From: Paguma larvata
Taxonomy: Eukaryota; Chordata; Mammalia; Carnivora; Viverridae
Length of the DNA: 64,000 nucleotides
Reading direction: 5' to 3'
Assembly: GCA_030068075.1 (NCBI GenBank)
Contig: CM057826.1
Span: 96,027,804-96,091,803 of the forward strand
Part shown: positions 1 through 11,850 of the stretch, in pieces
Numbering within the stretch: the stretch's first letter is position 1
How the letters are laid out: the number at the start of each line of letters is the position of its first letter
Translations under genes and position numbers: made by a program
The notes under the pieces: model-generated
The model's database searches: none
What the model was told of the DNA's origin: nothing
Seen by the model: only the letters and a program-made list of their open reading frames with translations

Positions 1-1009
1 CTCTATTTCATTGATTGTCACAGGTTGGAAGTGATTAAAAACATGAGTCATTATAAAACTCCAAAGCCTGACATATATTTGTGAAATGAGTGCCCTCTGA
101 CAAGGACCCCTTGAACCAGTAGAGGTAGGAAACATTACGTTCTGACTTGCAAAAACAAAACTGTACCCGCCTAGGTACAAATTCTCAACCACATGATGAA
201 CTCGCTGGTTGGTGCTGAAAGCAGGAGGAGAAAGAAACTGGGCAGCTCCTTCATTTTGGAGCCAGCCAAGGGACTAACCATAAGCTCAAATCTTTTTTTT
301 TAAGCAGGAGAACAAGTAGATTGGTGGGAGAGGATCCAAGTAGGTGAGGAGAACGTCACCATTAGGAAGCTGTCTGTCCACCCAGGTCCTCTGGACCACA
401 GAACCACAGAGGTTCTCCACATGAGCCTGCTGCTATAGTTAAGCCCCATGACACATCCCCGGAGCATGCATCAAGTGGGATATAAAAGATGTGGAAAGAA
501 TAAAATAAGGCAAAGAGGCTGGCTTCAAAGTTTGCTGAGGATTTGGGTTTCCTTGGGGAATTCATTCAAGCACGAGCTTCCACTCTGCCAAACAGATGGG
601 CCATTTACATCGCTCTTCTCCCATTAGGATTCAAGATTGATGTAAAGACATGGCAAGAAAAAAGATAAAGAAAGAAAATATTCTAATACCTAAATAAAGT
701 TTTTGGGTGTTCAGTGCCTTCCACTTCTGCAGAAACACATTTTGCCCTGCAAGAGTCCTGCACCCACACATAGTCCAGAAGGTCAACCACTCTGAGAGGT
801 CATGAGGAGCTCAGGGAGGCAGATGGGTAGCTGGAGCAAGGTAGATGTCACAGCTAGCGTAATGGCTGGGCAGAGGGAAGATCCGGGTTAATGCCTGGCC
901 TTCGGTGTTGCTCACACGTGTTGCATATCCCATTGTCTTCCCGCAGTTCTCCTGGCATTTACTTATTCATTCCAAAGGTACCAAGACCCTAACAGATAAA
1001 TGGAAAACT
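1..1009. other. Unassigned sequence, no gene seen
   Basis: No reading frame with splice sites and no repeat family that I can name. AATAAA occurs near 694 but nothing upstream looks like a transcript. Confidence 0.5.
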
Positions 1010-1170
1010 CATAAAAGAGAAACTGTAATTTAGAAAATTATAAAATGCCAAGTATCAGAAATTCTAACTAAAACCATGGTTAAAAAGCATTTTTCACTTC
1101 TCAAATTAACAAAGAGCTTTAAATTCTAACACCCAAGTCTGGTGAGAATGTTATAAAAGGAACCCTCTCT
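1010..1170 (+). mobile_element. Old L1 fragment (faint)
   Basis: The stretch reading roughly 'aacacccaagtctggtgag' followed by 'aaggaaccctctc' resembles the old-L1 stretch just before the 3' end (cacccagtgttggtgaggatgtgg...aactctc in consensus). It is heavily diverged and has no visible boundaries. Confidence 0.3.
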
Positions 1171-1194
1171 TGATGTTGATCATGATGATGATAG

Positions 1195-1256
1195 CTTTGA
1201 GAGCTCTTGTACCTAGGCAGGGCTCAATAAAGAGTGGCTGAATGAATGAATAAGAA
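1195..1256 (+). mobile_element. L2-like 3' tail
   Basis: GGGCTCAATAAAGAGTGG followed by GCTGAATGAATGAATAA matches the usual L2 3' end (…gtgctcaataaatgtttgttgaatgaatgaatga). Only the tail is visible. A MIR tail is the alternative. Confidence 0.4.
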
Positions 1257-1825
1257 GTTCAAGGAATTCTGCGTTTCAGTTCACCTTGGACTTAGCCAGG
1301 CCCACCCACACTTGTGATGGCTTTTCCCTGCAGAACATCAAAGTCACTGCAAAGCCTTCAACAGACAGCTATTTTATGAGGTCCTATCTGCTCTAGAATA
1401 GTTTCTTTATCCTTCTGACAAACAACCCCAGGGTAAATGGTTTTGTCTCCCATGACACTGAAATTTCTCCTTGGCCCTGGCTGAAAATGTGATGAATTTT
1501 GCAGTGGACTTAAAGTTCAAAGTGTGATTCATGTTCTTTGAGAGTCGTCTGTCAAGAGAGCATTCAACAGTATAAACTATTCTTTCCAGGAAGGCTTGGC
1601 TAGTGGTGTTTTGGTTTGATGCAAACCCATTTGGTTCTATAAATACACAGGTGAGCCACAGTAGCGGTAGTGGGCTACTACTATTTGTTCATCTTGGGGT
1701 GCCTTGGGGGGCCTCTCCCTGAAAGGAGTACACAGAACACATTTTGGGTCAGAAAGAGATAAATGTGAGGAAGCACTCACACAGGAAACACAGGATTCCA
1801 GAACCATTAGGACTAACTTGCTTTT
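1257..1825. other. Unassigned sequence
   Basis: Nothing recognisable on either strand. Reading frames here have no splice or start context. Confidence 0.5.
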
Positions 1826-1920
1826 GTTGCAAATGAGAAAACTGAGGCTGAGAGAGATGAAGTAAGTACCTGACATTAAACACCCAGTTCTGGAACCCTG
1901 AAAACCTGGGTCCCAATTTT
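1826..1920 (-). mobile_element. MIR SINE fragment
   Basis: The segment 'gagaaaactgaggctgagag' is the reverse complement of the MIR core (cctcagtttcctcatctg…), and it is followed by the 'aacctgggtcc' part of the B-box side. Ancient, pre-eutherian tRNA-derived SINE. Confidence 0.5.
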
Positions 1921-2636
1921 GGACTATTTCTATTTGAACTATGTGAGTCACAAAATATTTCATGGAGCACCAGTTCTAAAAGATTTTCTAGGAGAAGGGA
2001 GAGAAGAAAAGGCAAGTCTGTGGAGTGCTATATGCACTATGCTCTGTCCACCCAAGCTCCCGCCTCCCATCCCACTTCTGTCTGGAGGTTCACAGCATAC
2101 CCCAGCATTTAAAAGGCTCTGAGAAGACATTCAGCAAGGAAAGGTTTTAAGGTTATTTTCCTCAGTGTTTCCAAGTTCATGTGATCACAGGGTCTCTATT
2201 ATACTCAAGAACAATTCTGTATGAGTTGTATTCCTCAGAGAACACTCTCAGAAATGGTGTGCTGTAACTTCTACAAGTCTTTCTTCACCTGAAACCAGCC
2301 GCAAAATGGAGATGAAAAATTACTACAGGGCCAAAGATGGAACCTGAGAAATAAATACCCCTCCTCCGCCCCCAGTAAACCTCCTGATCTGAAATACCGG
2401 GAGGAACTAACAGTGTCCCCTCTAGTCCTGAATCCTTCAGAGATACCGTGAGCTAGACCATGACTTGTCCCTCTGAAGCTGACTTTTACCACCACTGAGG
2501 TTATGCCATCTCCAAAGCACCTGATGAACTTTTGCTCCTAGCCTGGGTAGTGTGGTCAATGTACTAATGTGTACTCTGCACTCACTGCCCAGAAAAGATG
2601 ACCCTTCTTAGGAAAGTGCTACTTGATTATTTTTCC
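1921..2636. other. Unassigned sequence
   Basis: No gene or named repeat recognised. Confidence 0.45.
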
Positions 2637-2885
2637 AAAAGCTTCCTCTTTAAAAAATTTTAAGTTTATTTATTTATTTTTGAGAGAGACAGAAAGAGTG
2701 AGTGGGGGAGGGGCAGAGAGTGGGGGGGAGAGAGAGAGAACCCAAACAAGCTCTTCACCGTCCGCACAGAGCCCGAGGCAGGGCCCAAACTCACGAACTG
2801 TGAGATCATGACTTGAGCTGAAACCAAGAGCTGGACGCTTAACTGACTGAGCCACCCAGGAGCCTCAAAAAGCTTCCTCTTTAAA
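2637..2885 (-). mobile_element. CAN-SINE (felid tRNA-Lys SINE) with 18-bp TSD
   Basis: Element body is 2655-2867 in reverse orientation: T-rich tail complement, then a GA-rich block (complement of the CT-rich region), then 'actgagccacccaggagcc' (complement of the head). Perfect 18-bp target-site duplications AAAAGCTTCCTCTTTAAA flank it at 2637-2654 and 2868-2885. This proves retroposition and fixes the borders. Any reading frame in it is spurious. Confidence 0.95.
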
Positions 2886-4208
2886 TTAGTCAGAACAAGT
2901 TTCTGCATTTTCTGTACTATGGAATTTTCCCTTCATTTTAACTAAAATATGAATAATTAAGTCACTTTTCAAGGTCACTTTATTGGAATTAAGTGTCATG
3001 GGAAAGAAGTTGAAAGCCCCAAATGATATCCTCCAATAGTGGAGAATCAGAGGACTTTGGCTAGGTAACCTGTTTCAGAGTTCAAAACATACTTAATGAA
3101 ATACGAGCCCTGTCCTAGACTTTATCCCTCAATTCTTTAAGATTCTGAAAAGCACTGTAGCTCTCTTCGTTTCGGTAAGATGCATTGGATCAGGTATGGC
3201 TCATTCACTCTTTTCAGCATGATCACTTTGCATTCTGGAAAGTCTCCTGAGGTTCTTGAAGCCTGTTCCTGCCTCTGCTGGGTTCAACTATCTTGAACAG
3301 TTGTGAAACAGATACTCAGAACTGAGCGTGACCATAAATGGAGCAAATCAGTTTCCTTTGAGGATCTCTTCCTTGCTTCAGAGGAATATCCCCAGGGCAT
3401 GGCTTATACACCTGCAAAGAGAGGTGGGGTGGGCAGTAGGTGGTGAGTACAGCTTGCACATGTGAAAGGGCTCGGTGGCTCCTCTCGGGCGAGCTGAACT
3501 ACCAAGGTTGAACCAGAAGCTTGGCTTAGGGAGGCAAGAAAGTAGAGAGGAGGCAGGGGCAGAGGGGAGGGACAATTTCCATTCTAAACATATTCTTCAA
3601 CAGTGGTACCCCTTCCTAAATATTTTAAGGTAAGGTACGGATGTACACTTAACATGAAATATGTGATTGCATTACCACTGGGCAGATCTTGGCAGAGAAA
3701 AAGTGAAAAACCTGGTGCCTGTGTCATGTCTCCCCCACCAACCATAGGCACAAAGCCCCTCCCACAGCAGCAGTCTCAGCCCGGTGCTTCAGGCATTTAC
3801 GTCTCTGTGTGGAAGAGCCTGATGGGCCTTTTTCTTTGTGGCTTGACCGCTCACAATGGAAATACTGTCTCTTTTGAGTTAAATGGATACTTGAGTGTAT
3901 CTAAAGTAGCAAGAACAAGTTCTCTGCTCCGGAAGCTTTTAAATCCATTTCCCATGTAGACTATGTGGGACCCAGATATAATCTGGGAGCAAATCTGGAG
4001 AATTCTGCCCTCTACCCTGGGCACCTAAGAATCAAGAGAAAGCTTGCTAGAGTGGAAAGGGAAGAGGCATCAAGTGATTTATGAAGAAAGATTAAAGTAA
4101 TTAAAACATAGTTTGACTAAGGTATGACTAAGATTGAGGGGGGGAAGGTTACAAAGTCCACAAATATTTGTATTGTGAAAATTTTTCTGTCACACGCATG
4201 TACACAGT
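2886..4208. other. Unassigned sequence
   Basis: Single-copy-looking sequence with no recognised gene. The frame at 3603-3959 (+) has no splice or start context and no protein-family resemblance that I can see. Confidence 0.45.
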
Positions 4209-4232
4209 CACACACACACACACACACACACA
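4209..4232 (+). repeat. (CA)12 microsatellite
   Basis: Uninterrupted CA dinucleotide run of 12 units. Likely polymorphic. Confidence 0.97.
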
Positions 4233-5094
4233 TGAACACACAGCCACAGATGAGGTTGACTGTCTTTTCTTTAAGGGGTTTAAAATAGACTGGCGGGAGA
4301 ATTCCTGAATTTTCCCAGAGACTAGGGGCTCCTCCCAAGGGAAATGAATCCAAAGGTTAGCATGGGGGAGACAGAGGGGAATTAGGGGCAAAAATGGTAG
4401 TGTTTTCTGTCCCGAGTAAAGTCTCCAAAAGTGGTGTTCTCTTTCGTGGGCAGATGTGATGGCAAGGAAGGCGGTGTGGATCAACCTTGGGGCTTATTAT
4501 CATCTCTCATTACTGTAATTTGGTGCGTCTGGTGCAATAAGACACAGAAGAAGAAATAATTTGAGATAATAAGTCATTGTCATTACTGTGTGCCTTGAGA
4601 TCATGACCTACTGGCTGCCATTGTTTCTTGCCATGATGAAGCCAAAAGACGTGATAGGAACTTCATTGCTTTCATTTGAGATTTGCAAAACAGTACAAAA
4701 TGGCCTCTGATAGCTTTGCCTGTATGCCCACCTTAGAATGCAGTGACTGGCTGCCATTCATGCTCATAGTTTTATGTTCCTCAGAAAATCATGTAGTGTT
4801 CCCAGCCATTCTCCTCAGGTACATCAACTCTCCTAAGAAAGGAGGAGTTTTGATAAGGAAAGATGAGGCCTGTAAGGTTGTTAAACAGAAGACAATTTTT
4901 CTGGGGTGTGTCCTAAGGCACCGGTAGAAACATTAACTGGCAGGATAAAATTAGAGATAATCCACAAAGCCAGTAGACTGCAGCAGCAAAGCACTGCTGC
5001 TCCCATATCCTTGTTTTATCACCCATATTTCTGAGGAACCACATATTAAATAATAAGATGTTTACTTCATAAGGTATATCTATTCACAGTGGGG
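4233..5094. other. Unassigned sequence
   Basis: No gene or named repeat recognised. Confidence 0.45.
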
Positions 5095-5545
5095 GAGATT
5101 GGAAAACACACTTTAGTTGTGGCGGACTACGTTAGAGTTATCAAACTTCACCCAATCTTCTCCCCATCTGTATCCAAGCCCTTTGCACTGACTGCAGATC
5201 CTTGCACTAGAAACAGTATCTATTTCCCTCCCTCACTGATTTAGGTTTGGCCCTATGTGCCAACTCTAAATCAAAGCCTGAAGACATAGCATGGATTTCC
5301 CCTTTCTCCTTTGCACATCGGCCATTGCCATGAGAAGAAAAACGCCCTGGTTAGCCCACTGCCCCAAGGAAGATGAAACATAGAGTAGACCTGGACCCAA
5401 TCTACAGTTGGAAGCCACAGCTAACCAAGTTGAGCCCAACCTAGAATGGCCTAGATATTCCCATGATTTTGAGTGAGAAAAAAGTGACTCTTAAGTTAAC
5501 GAGTTTTGGGGTGTTGTTTGTTACATAGCATTACTGTGGAAAAAG
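5095..5545 (+). mobile_element. MLT1-type MaLR LTR, sense
   Basis: The order of blocks matches an MLT1-type solo LTR. It starts with the 'tatccaagccctttgcactg' block, then 'ttggccctatg', and ends with the characteristic 'aacgagttttggggtgttg', 'tttgttacatagcattactg' terminus. MaLRs are ancient non-autonomous endogenous-retrovirus-like LTR elements. No internal region or coding capacity is present. Confidence 0.65.
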
Positions 5546-5761
5546 CTATGAGCCATAAGTATAAAGAAAAAAATAAACACCCATAATCCTACCATCCAGA
5601 GATAACCACTATTTGGTGTCTGTTTTTTTTCCCTAGTATTTGTTTATATACCTTTATGTGTGTGTGCTAGATGTATGTTAACTTTTATAAAGCAATATAT
5701 ATAGTACATACTGGTTTGAAACTTTTTTCACTTAACTGGGAATTTTTTTCCCAAATCAATA

Positions 5762-6009
5762 AATGAATATATTTTTAAATTTTTTAAATATTTATTTATT
5801 TTTGAGAGGGAGATAGAGACAGGGTGTGAGTGGGGGATGAGCAGAGAGAGAGATGGAGACGCAATCCAAAGCAGGCTCTAGGCTCTGAGCTGTCATCACA
5901 GAGCCCGTTGCGGGGCTTGAACTCATGAACCGTGAGATCATGATGTGAGCTGAAATAGGATGCTTAACCGACTGAGCCACCCAGATGCCCCAATTAATAT
6001 ATATTTAAA
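5762..6009 (-). mobile_element. CAN-SINE with 18-bp TSD
   Basis: Body 5780-5991, reverse: 'cgactgagccacccagatgc' is the complement of the head. Flanks AATGAATATATTTTTAAA (5762-5779) and AATTAATATATATTTAAA (5992-6009) agree at 16 of 18 positions and are the target-site duplication. Inserted into antisense L1. Confidence 0.93.
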
Positions 6010-6300
6010 AATATTTTAGCATAACTTAATAAATATACAGTGCTCCACAATATTGATGTAGCATGTGTATTTTAAAATTTTATTTGCTGAATTTGAGTGG
6101 TAGCTGAATATATTTTCTTTGTAAACAATACAAAAATATGTAGACTAAAATTTTAAATCCTACTTTAACATGCACCCTCCCTGATATATATTCTTTCACT
6201 CCCCAGAGATAAGCACTATTAAAAATCTGATTTATTGCTGTATAGACCTTTTTACTATGCATTTATTATAAGTACGAATATACCTAAACACAAGATTTTT

Positions 6301-6532
6301 TAAAGTGATTGGGAGGTGGACGCTTGGGTGGGTCAGTCAGTTAAGCATTTGCCTCTTGATTTTGGCTCAGGTCAAGATCTCACGGTTGGGTGAGTTCAAG
6401 CCCCACATCAGGCTCCACACACACAGTGCAGAGCCTTCTTGGGATTCTCTGTCTCTCTTTCTCTCTCTGCCCCTCCACTGCTTGCACTCACTCTCTAAAA
6501 ATAAATAAACTTAAAAAAAATAAAGTTATTGG
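6301..6532 (+). mobile_element. CAN-SINE with 12-bp TSD
   Basis: Body 6313-6520. The head is diverged ('acgcttgggtgggtcagtc'), then a CT-rich part and AATAAATAAAC tail. TAAAGTGATTGG and TAAAGTTATTGG flank it. An older copy than those at 46.6 or 54.5 kb by its divergence. Confidence 0.9.
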
Positions 6533-6890
6533 TACTGTAATCGCTTTATGAGCTGCAACTTCTCTTTTTCACTAAACATTCTTCTAAAGACTATTACATA
6601 TCATCATGTAGAGCCACCTCATGATGTTAAATTGCTGAATAATATACCATAGTGTGGACATGCCACAATTTACTGACGTACTCCATCATTAATAGACATG
6701 TGAGTTGTACCCAAGTTTGTGGACTGTTGGCTGAACATCCTTCTTCATGCCTCTTTGAGTACGAACACAAATATTTCTTCAAGATCAGAATGATGAGAGG
6801 CACTAATGATTGTGAGAGATACCATTAGAGTGCACTCCAAAAAGGCTGTGTCCAATTTACCTCCACCAACAGCAGAGGAGAGGACCCATG

Positions 6891-7344
6891 CACACCAACA
6901 CCAACTGCGTCCTCTGCATTTATTTCCGACTAATTTTGCAGGTTGTCTCAGAATTTCAACTTCCTAATCTTTAATATGGCCAAGACAATTCTTACCTCAT
7001 TATATTATGAAAGGAAATTATTAACGAAGTCACTACTATCAGCTGTAGTAGCATGGCTCTCATTTCCTCACCTTTGCCTGCTAGCTTTCCTTCACCCCAA
7101 CCCACTAACCTTCTCACATTCATACATTTCACACATTTCCCTAGACCTTCCCCAGCCCTCCTACTTCTCAGAGCCCAAATTCTCACTATCTTCAAGGTTA
7201 ATTGCAGGTCCCTCCTTCATCACGTGATTCGCTGGCCATTCTTTTCAACCATCATACATGTCCTTGCTGTGCCATTTTTTTTTTTACTTAGAAATATCAG
7301 CCATTTACTAATAATGTTAAAATGGATGGTTTTAGTGATTCTTA
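6891..7344. other. Unassigned sequence
   Basis: Contains a pyrimidine-rich stretch (7050-7180) but no splice-site pair with an open exon. Nothing named. Confidence 0.4.
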
Positions 7345-7556
7345 ACTCTGTATGAGCCACTGTGCCCAATGCTTTTGTAGACATTATCTCATTCATCATC
7401 ACTACGCTATTATTACTCTCCTCTTGCACAAGAAATTCCAGAGGCTCAAAGACTTTAAATACCCCACTCAAGACCACACATAAGTGGCAGAGCAGAGACT
7501 CAAAGCTACATCTCTATGCTGTAAAGCCTGCCATCAACCACTCTGCAATGTTTGCA
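7345..7556 (-). mobile_element. MIR SINE, nearly full length
   Basis: Reverse-complement MIR layout. 'acattatctcattcatcatc' is followed by the degraded 'gaaactgaggctc' zone ('aaattccagaggctcaaag'). Then come 'agaccacacataagtggcag' and 'catcaaccactctgc', which correspond to the MIR head. Confidence 0.7.
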
Positions 7557-7661
7557 ACTACTCTGCTTACCCCTTCCAGAAACTGGAAGTCTCTTAAGGC
7601 AGAGGCAGAACTTGCCTTTCTTTGCATTCATTTGGGCAACATAACACAATTCCCTGTCCAT

Positions 7662-7681
7662 GGGCGGGGCGGGGGGGGGGG
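7662..7681 (+). repeat. G-rich tract
   Basis: GGGCGGGGC followed by a G run of about 11. It has enough G-runs to form a G-quadruplex on paper. It may simply be a mononucleotide expansion. Confidence 0.8.
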
Positions 7682-8169
7682 AGTACTCAATTCTTGTGTT
7701 GATTGGCTAAGTCTCTACCTTTCCAGGCCCACATTCTGGGCACGAATCATCAATCATTCCTACCATGCCACATGCCATCATTGAAGTCCTTGGGAGAGGG
7801 CTAAGATTTTGTGGAGTAAGCACTGTGTACCTACCTCTTATGCAAGAGCTATTCAGGCTACCCAAGAAACGGATCATATAGCCCCTTGTCTTAAAAAAGT
7901 CTAGTCTGTAGATTAAGGATAATATGTAGATCATTCGAACAAGTTGTTATGAATCAGAATGCCCCAAAACACTTACCTAGACCAAAAGACCTGGACCAAA
8001 TCGAGAGTCACACAGCATGCAGTTAGTGGTTGGGCAGAGAAAATCTCCATCAAGCTGAGGTCATGCAAAATGGCCTTTGAAGAATGGGTGAAAGGGGGCA
8101 AGTGGGAGGACATTACTGAGGTGAGGACTAGCCAGAATGAGGTCATGAATCCAGATTTCCAAGTCCTCC
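7682..8169. other. Unassigned sequence
   Basis: No gene or named repeat recognised. Confidence 0.4.
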
Positions 8170-8362
8170 TTCTTTCCCATGCTCTGGGCTTCCCTGATCT
8201 CTATTTCCCTCTCTATAAAGTGAGGATAATAATATAGTACAGCACTCGTACTTAACAAAACTGGTAAAAATGATCTAATTAGGCCATGCCTATAAAGCAC
8301 TTTGAACTCCATTACAGAAAGGAAGTGACTATAAAAAGGAAAGTTATTATTAGTGTGAATGT
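8170..8362 (+). mobile_element. MIR SINE
   Basis: 'ctataaagtgaggataataa' followed by 'tataaagcactttgaactcc' and a terminal 'gttattattag' follow the MIR core and 3' end in sense orientation. Confidence 0.7.
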
Positions 8363-9634
8363 GGAATAGTCCCTTTTTTTTTTAAAACCAGAGCAATTCT
8401 CCTTTCATAATTAATTTCAGTCCTAGAAAGCAGCGACCTTGCAGATTCCTGCATAGAAAACCTTCTTTAGTCCTAGGTTTCAGACAAAGACATTAGGCTG
8501 AGAATAACAATTCCACCTGGAAGAGAGAAATGGTCAGAAGTGATTAGGTCCCACTGGTACCTGAATGGGTAAAAGATTCCATACATAGGAAGCAACTTAA
8601 ATAATCCAGGTGATAAAGGTGATTATGAACTAGCGATTCAGGAGGAAGCTTGAACCGTGGCCAGTCTGGCCTTGGGCTGAAATGACCAAATCTCATATTT
8701 AAGCCCATTAGAACATGTTTGCACAAAACTGTTAAGCAATGCTGGTTGTTTGTGGCCAAAAAACCAGTCCACACAGTAAGCGCATTGTTCCCAGTATGAT
8801 ACTAAGATCTGTCTTTCAAGACTGGAGCATTTCCCTCTAGAAAACAAATTTTGAAAAGGACAAAATTGCCAACTGCCTCAACTATGAGTTTAGGGGACAT
8901 CTCTTTCTTGTAGAAGAGAATGTGGTATCGCTCAGTGTTGCCAAGACAGCAGGACTGTGGGCAATCTGTGGGACGTGGTTAGAGGGAAGGAGATTTCAGA
9001 TTAACTCAGAAAGGAATTGGTAATACTTAGAGCTAGGGTAGACTGATACAGACTTCATCTTGAGGTGCCGAGTGTCCCAGCACTGGAGGTATTCAAATGC
9101 CAAAAGAGTGAGAAGAGAAGGGCTTCCTAAAACAGGGAAAATTGAACTAGATGACTTAGAGTTGCCAATTATGCCTACGATTAGTGTGTTTTTCATAATC
9201 AAAGATGGTTCTAGTCAATATAAAAGGAACCTGGACCCAGGAATGGGGAGGGGGGGCAAATTAAAAGTTCCCTTTGCCAAACGTTATCCAGCTGCAAATT
9301 ACTCAGCATCAGCTGTGAGTACTGAAACAGCCCTGACTTCACCATTACTGAAATGAAAATTAGCAGAGTTTGAGATTTGGGAGTCATTTCTCTTCCCCCC
9401 ACCCCCCAAAAAAATCTTCAAGAAAATAAGTATGCTATGATCTGACAGGAAACGTAGTATGCCCTGCTCTGGATTGCATCTTTTTCCAGGATCCCGTTAA
9501 TCCTGGTGTTATGATGGCCCAAGAATCCCAAGGTATGCTTTCAGCAAAGACACTTAAGGTGGTAGTAGTAGTACTAGTAATATAATGGCAACAACAACAA
9601 TAAAGATAATAATGAGAACACAGCAACTGCCACT
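8363..9634. other. Unassigned sequence
   Basis: No gene recognised. A low-complexity patch of GTA, AAC and AAT trinucleotides lies at about 9558-9612. Confidence 0.4.
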
Positions 9635-9775
9635 GAGACTATGCCTACTGATCCAAATGCTATCCTAACTCAATAAACTCATTTAAACCCATTTTACAGA
9701 TAACTGGAACCAAACTTTGGAAGAAGTCAGTCAGTTTGGATCCATGTCCAGTCATGTAACCATTATGCTACACTC
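9635..9775 (-). mobile_element. MIR SINE fragment
   Basis: 'aactcatttaaacccatttt' with 'acagataactgg' and a terminal 'gtaaccattatgctacactc' correspond to the MIR reverse complement, including its head. Confidence 0.6.
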
Positions 9776-9929
9776 AATACTTCAAGTTTTTTCCCCATAA
9801 GTATGTTTCTACATCATCTGTTTTATATGCTGGGTTTCTAACACCTTCTCTCTGCCTTTTGAAGGATGGGTGCTCTTGGAATCCATAGAAATAGCACTGG
9901 TACCACACAGATCAAGCCCTGTCATCTCT

Positions 9930-10100
9930 CACCTGTGTCACTTACCAGCTGTGTAACTTATTCATTCTCATCAAGCCTGCTCTCTATAAACCTGGGGTAA
10001 TAATATCTACCCCTTACATCTACTTTGAGGATGAAGAATGCTTGTGTCTGTGCTGTTCTTGCGTGATGCTAGCACAGAGAGGGCCCTCCAAACATGAACT
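9930..10100 (+). mobile_element. MIR SINE fragment
   Basis: 'gtgtcacttaccagctgtgt' and 'tataaacctggggtaataat' match the MIR core in sense orientation. Confidence 0.7.
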
Positions 10101-11124
10101 GTCTCCATCACGAGGCATACCCTGGAACTGGGCCACATGGTTCCAAATGTGGAATTTTTCACAGAGCATCATGCTGATGATGATAGTGGCCATTCCGGTC
10201 TAAGACTGTAATTCACTTGCCAACATTTGGGCCTTTAGGACACCGGCCCAGGACTAGGCAAGCAGGGCCCACCAGACACCTGTAGTTTGATTGATTCAAC
10301 ACCTGAGACATGTCAGAGCAGAGACCAGTCTCCTCGGTGTTTACTGCAAAAGCTGCCAAACATGCTCAGTGAGCAGGAATGATTGTCTCCCTTGCTCCGT
10401 GGCTAGATTCCGGAGCCCGTGGGAAGTCAGAGGCAAACAAGATTCCATGAAATCCAGTCAGGATGCTTGAAGAGGGCGGGGTGCTTCTAAAAGTTATACA
10501 TTAATTTGGGGAAATTCAGATTTATCTCACATCGCTTGTAAATAGATGGGAATCGGAATTATAGGACACTTCAAAGAGCCCTGATAATTTTCAGGTGTTG
10601 GGAATTATTTAGTAAAAGGCAATGGGAAAAAAACAGGGTTATCAGCAAGGCTTTTCTCACATAATAGATCCAAAAAATGTATCCACAATGCTGACAGCTC
10701 CTTGCATCTTTATGGACAATAGTTATGCCCTGCACCAAAGTGCCAAGCAAAAGGAATACAGGTCTCAAATGCAAAGGTGGACATTTGCTTTCCTGGAATC
10801 CAAATGGAATGGGATCGTGTGTTTCCATGTAAGAGCCATGTGGTTGTTAAGTATACAAAGAGAAGTTTTGCAAACAGATCCATTTCCTACAGATAGAGAT
10901 TGTCATTTGAGAACCTTTATCTTAACACTTGTGGAATGTTAAGGTGACCAACAATCCTTGTGCCTGGGACTGAGGGGGTTTCTCAGGATATAAGACTTTT
11001 GGTTGTAAAACCAGGACAGTACATGGCAAACTGAGCTGAATTGGTCACCTCTCAGTGCTTTCTAACCCTTTGGATTATGACCCTCTCTTCTCATACTCTT
11101 CTTTCCCCCACTAATTTAAACCAT
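10101..11124. other. Unassigned sequence
   Basis: The frame at 10622-10942 (+, 106 codons) lacks splice or promoter context and resembles nothing I know. Left unannotated. Confidence 0.4.
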
Positions 11125-11275
11125 AGTTTTCCCTGCACATTAGAGCCATCTAGGGAGCTTTGGAAACACTCAACACCTAGGCCACACGTCAGGTCCAGTA
11201 CATCGCCAGCTCAGCTTCAGTCTGCAGGGTTTAGAATTACTGCTCGAAGTAGGCACCACATTAACAACTGGTAGG
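11125..11275. mobile_element. MER5-type hAT (Charlie) fragment
   Basis: 'tgcacattagagccatctag' followed by 'ggagctttggaaacac' and 'ctaggccacac' match the MER5 pattern (…cacattagaatcatctgggagctttaaaa…). This is a non-autonomous DNA transposon. Orientation is uncertain because MER5 is partly palindromic. Confidence 0.6.
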
Positions 11276-11654
11276 GAAAGGATGGGGTGGTTAATGCCCG
11301 CTCCTATTTAAAGGAAACCTGTTGTAAACTAAAACGCCTCATGACAAGAATAATCTCAAGCTAACTGACTTGATAAATTGGTATCTTTCTCCCCAAGTCT
11401 TCGAAAAACTAGGTCCCCCAGGAGATGCTCATGTATAGGGACTCACCATTTTTAAGCATGTTGGAAAATTATTGACATTTATAGTTGTACAATCAAAGAA
11501 GCTTGACCAACAGTAAAATGAATTGGACTTGGATATTACTAAAAGACTCTTATCACTGAGAATGGTAAAAATCTTCAGAGCTTTTAAAATATTTTTCTTA
11601 ACCTGATCCACGATTTGTGCTTCAGGGAATGGAAGACAAAGCCAGGGCACCAAA
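11276..11654. other. Unassigned sequence
   Basis: Nothing recognised. Confidence 0.4.
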
Positions 11655-11850
11655 GGCAGACAGACCAGGGTTTTGAATCTTTCCCCTGCCACTTACTCTC
11701 TATGGGAAGGACAATGGACTTCTCCCTGAACCCCAACTGATCTATAAAATGGGAGTGATAGTATCTTCTTTAGAGTCACGAGAAGGTAAAATATGAGAAA
11801 GAATATATTGAGTTTTACCCAGTGCTGTTACTTGATGGACACTCAACAAG
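11655..11850 (+). mobile_element. MIR SINE
   Basis: 'cctgccacttactctctatg', 'gatctataaaatgggagtga' and 'gatggacactcaacaagtga' follow the MIR order in sense orientation. Confidence 0.65.

Larger units (their letters stand above)
5555..6890 (-). mobile_element. Antisense old L1 (L1M) 3'-region pieces, split by two SINEs
   Basis: 'acccataatcctaccatcc' plus 'agagataaccactat', and further on 'aaaaaggctgtgtccaattt' with 'acctccaccaacag', are the well-known reverse complement of the L1 ORF2 end and 3' region. The 'cagagataa.cactatt' motif occurs twice (about 5600 and 6210), so two L1 pieces, or a rearranged one, may be joined. CAN-SINEs inserted at 5780-5991 and 6313-6520 are younger. No intact reading frame. 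Confidence 0.6.
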
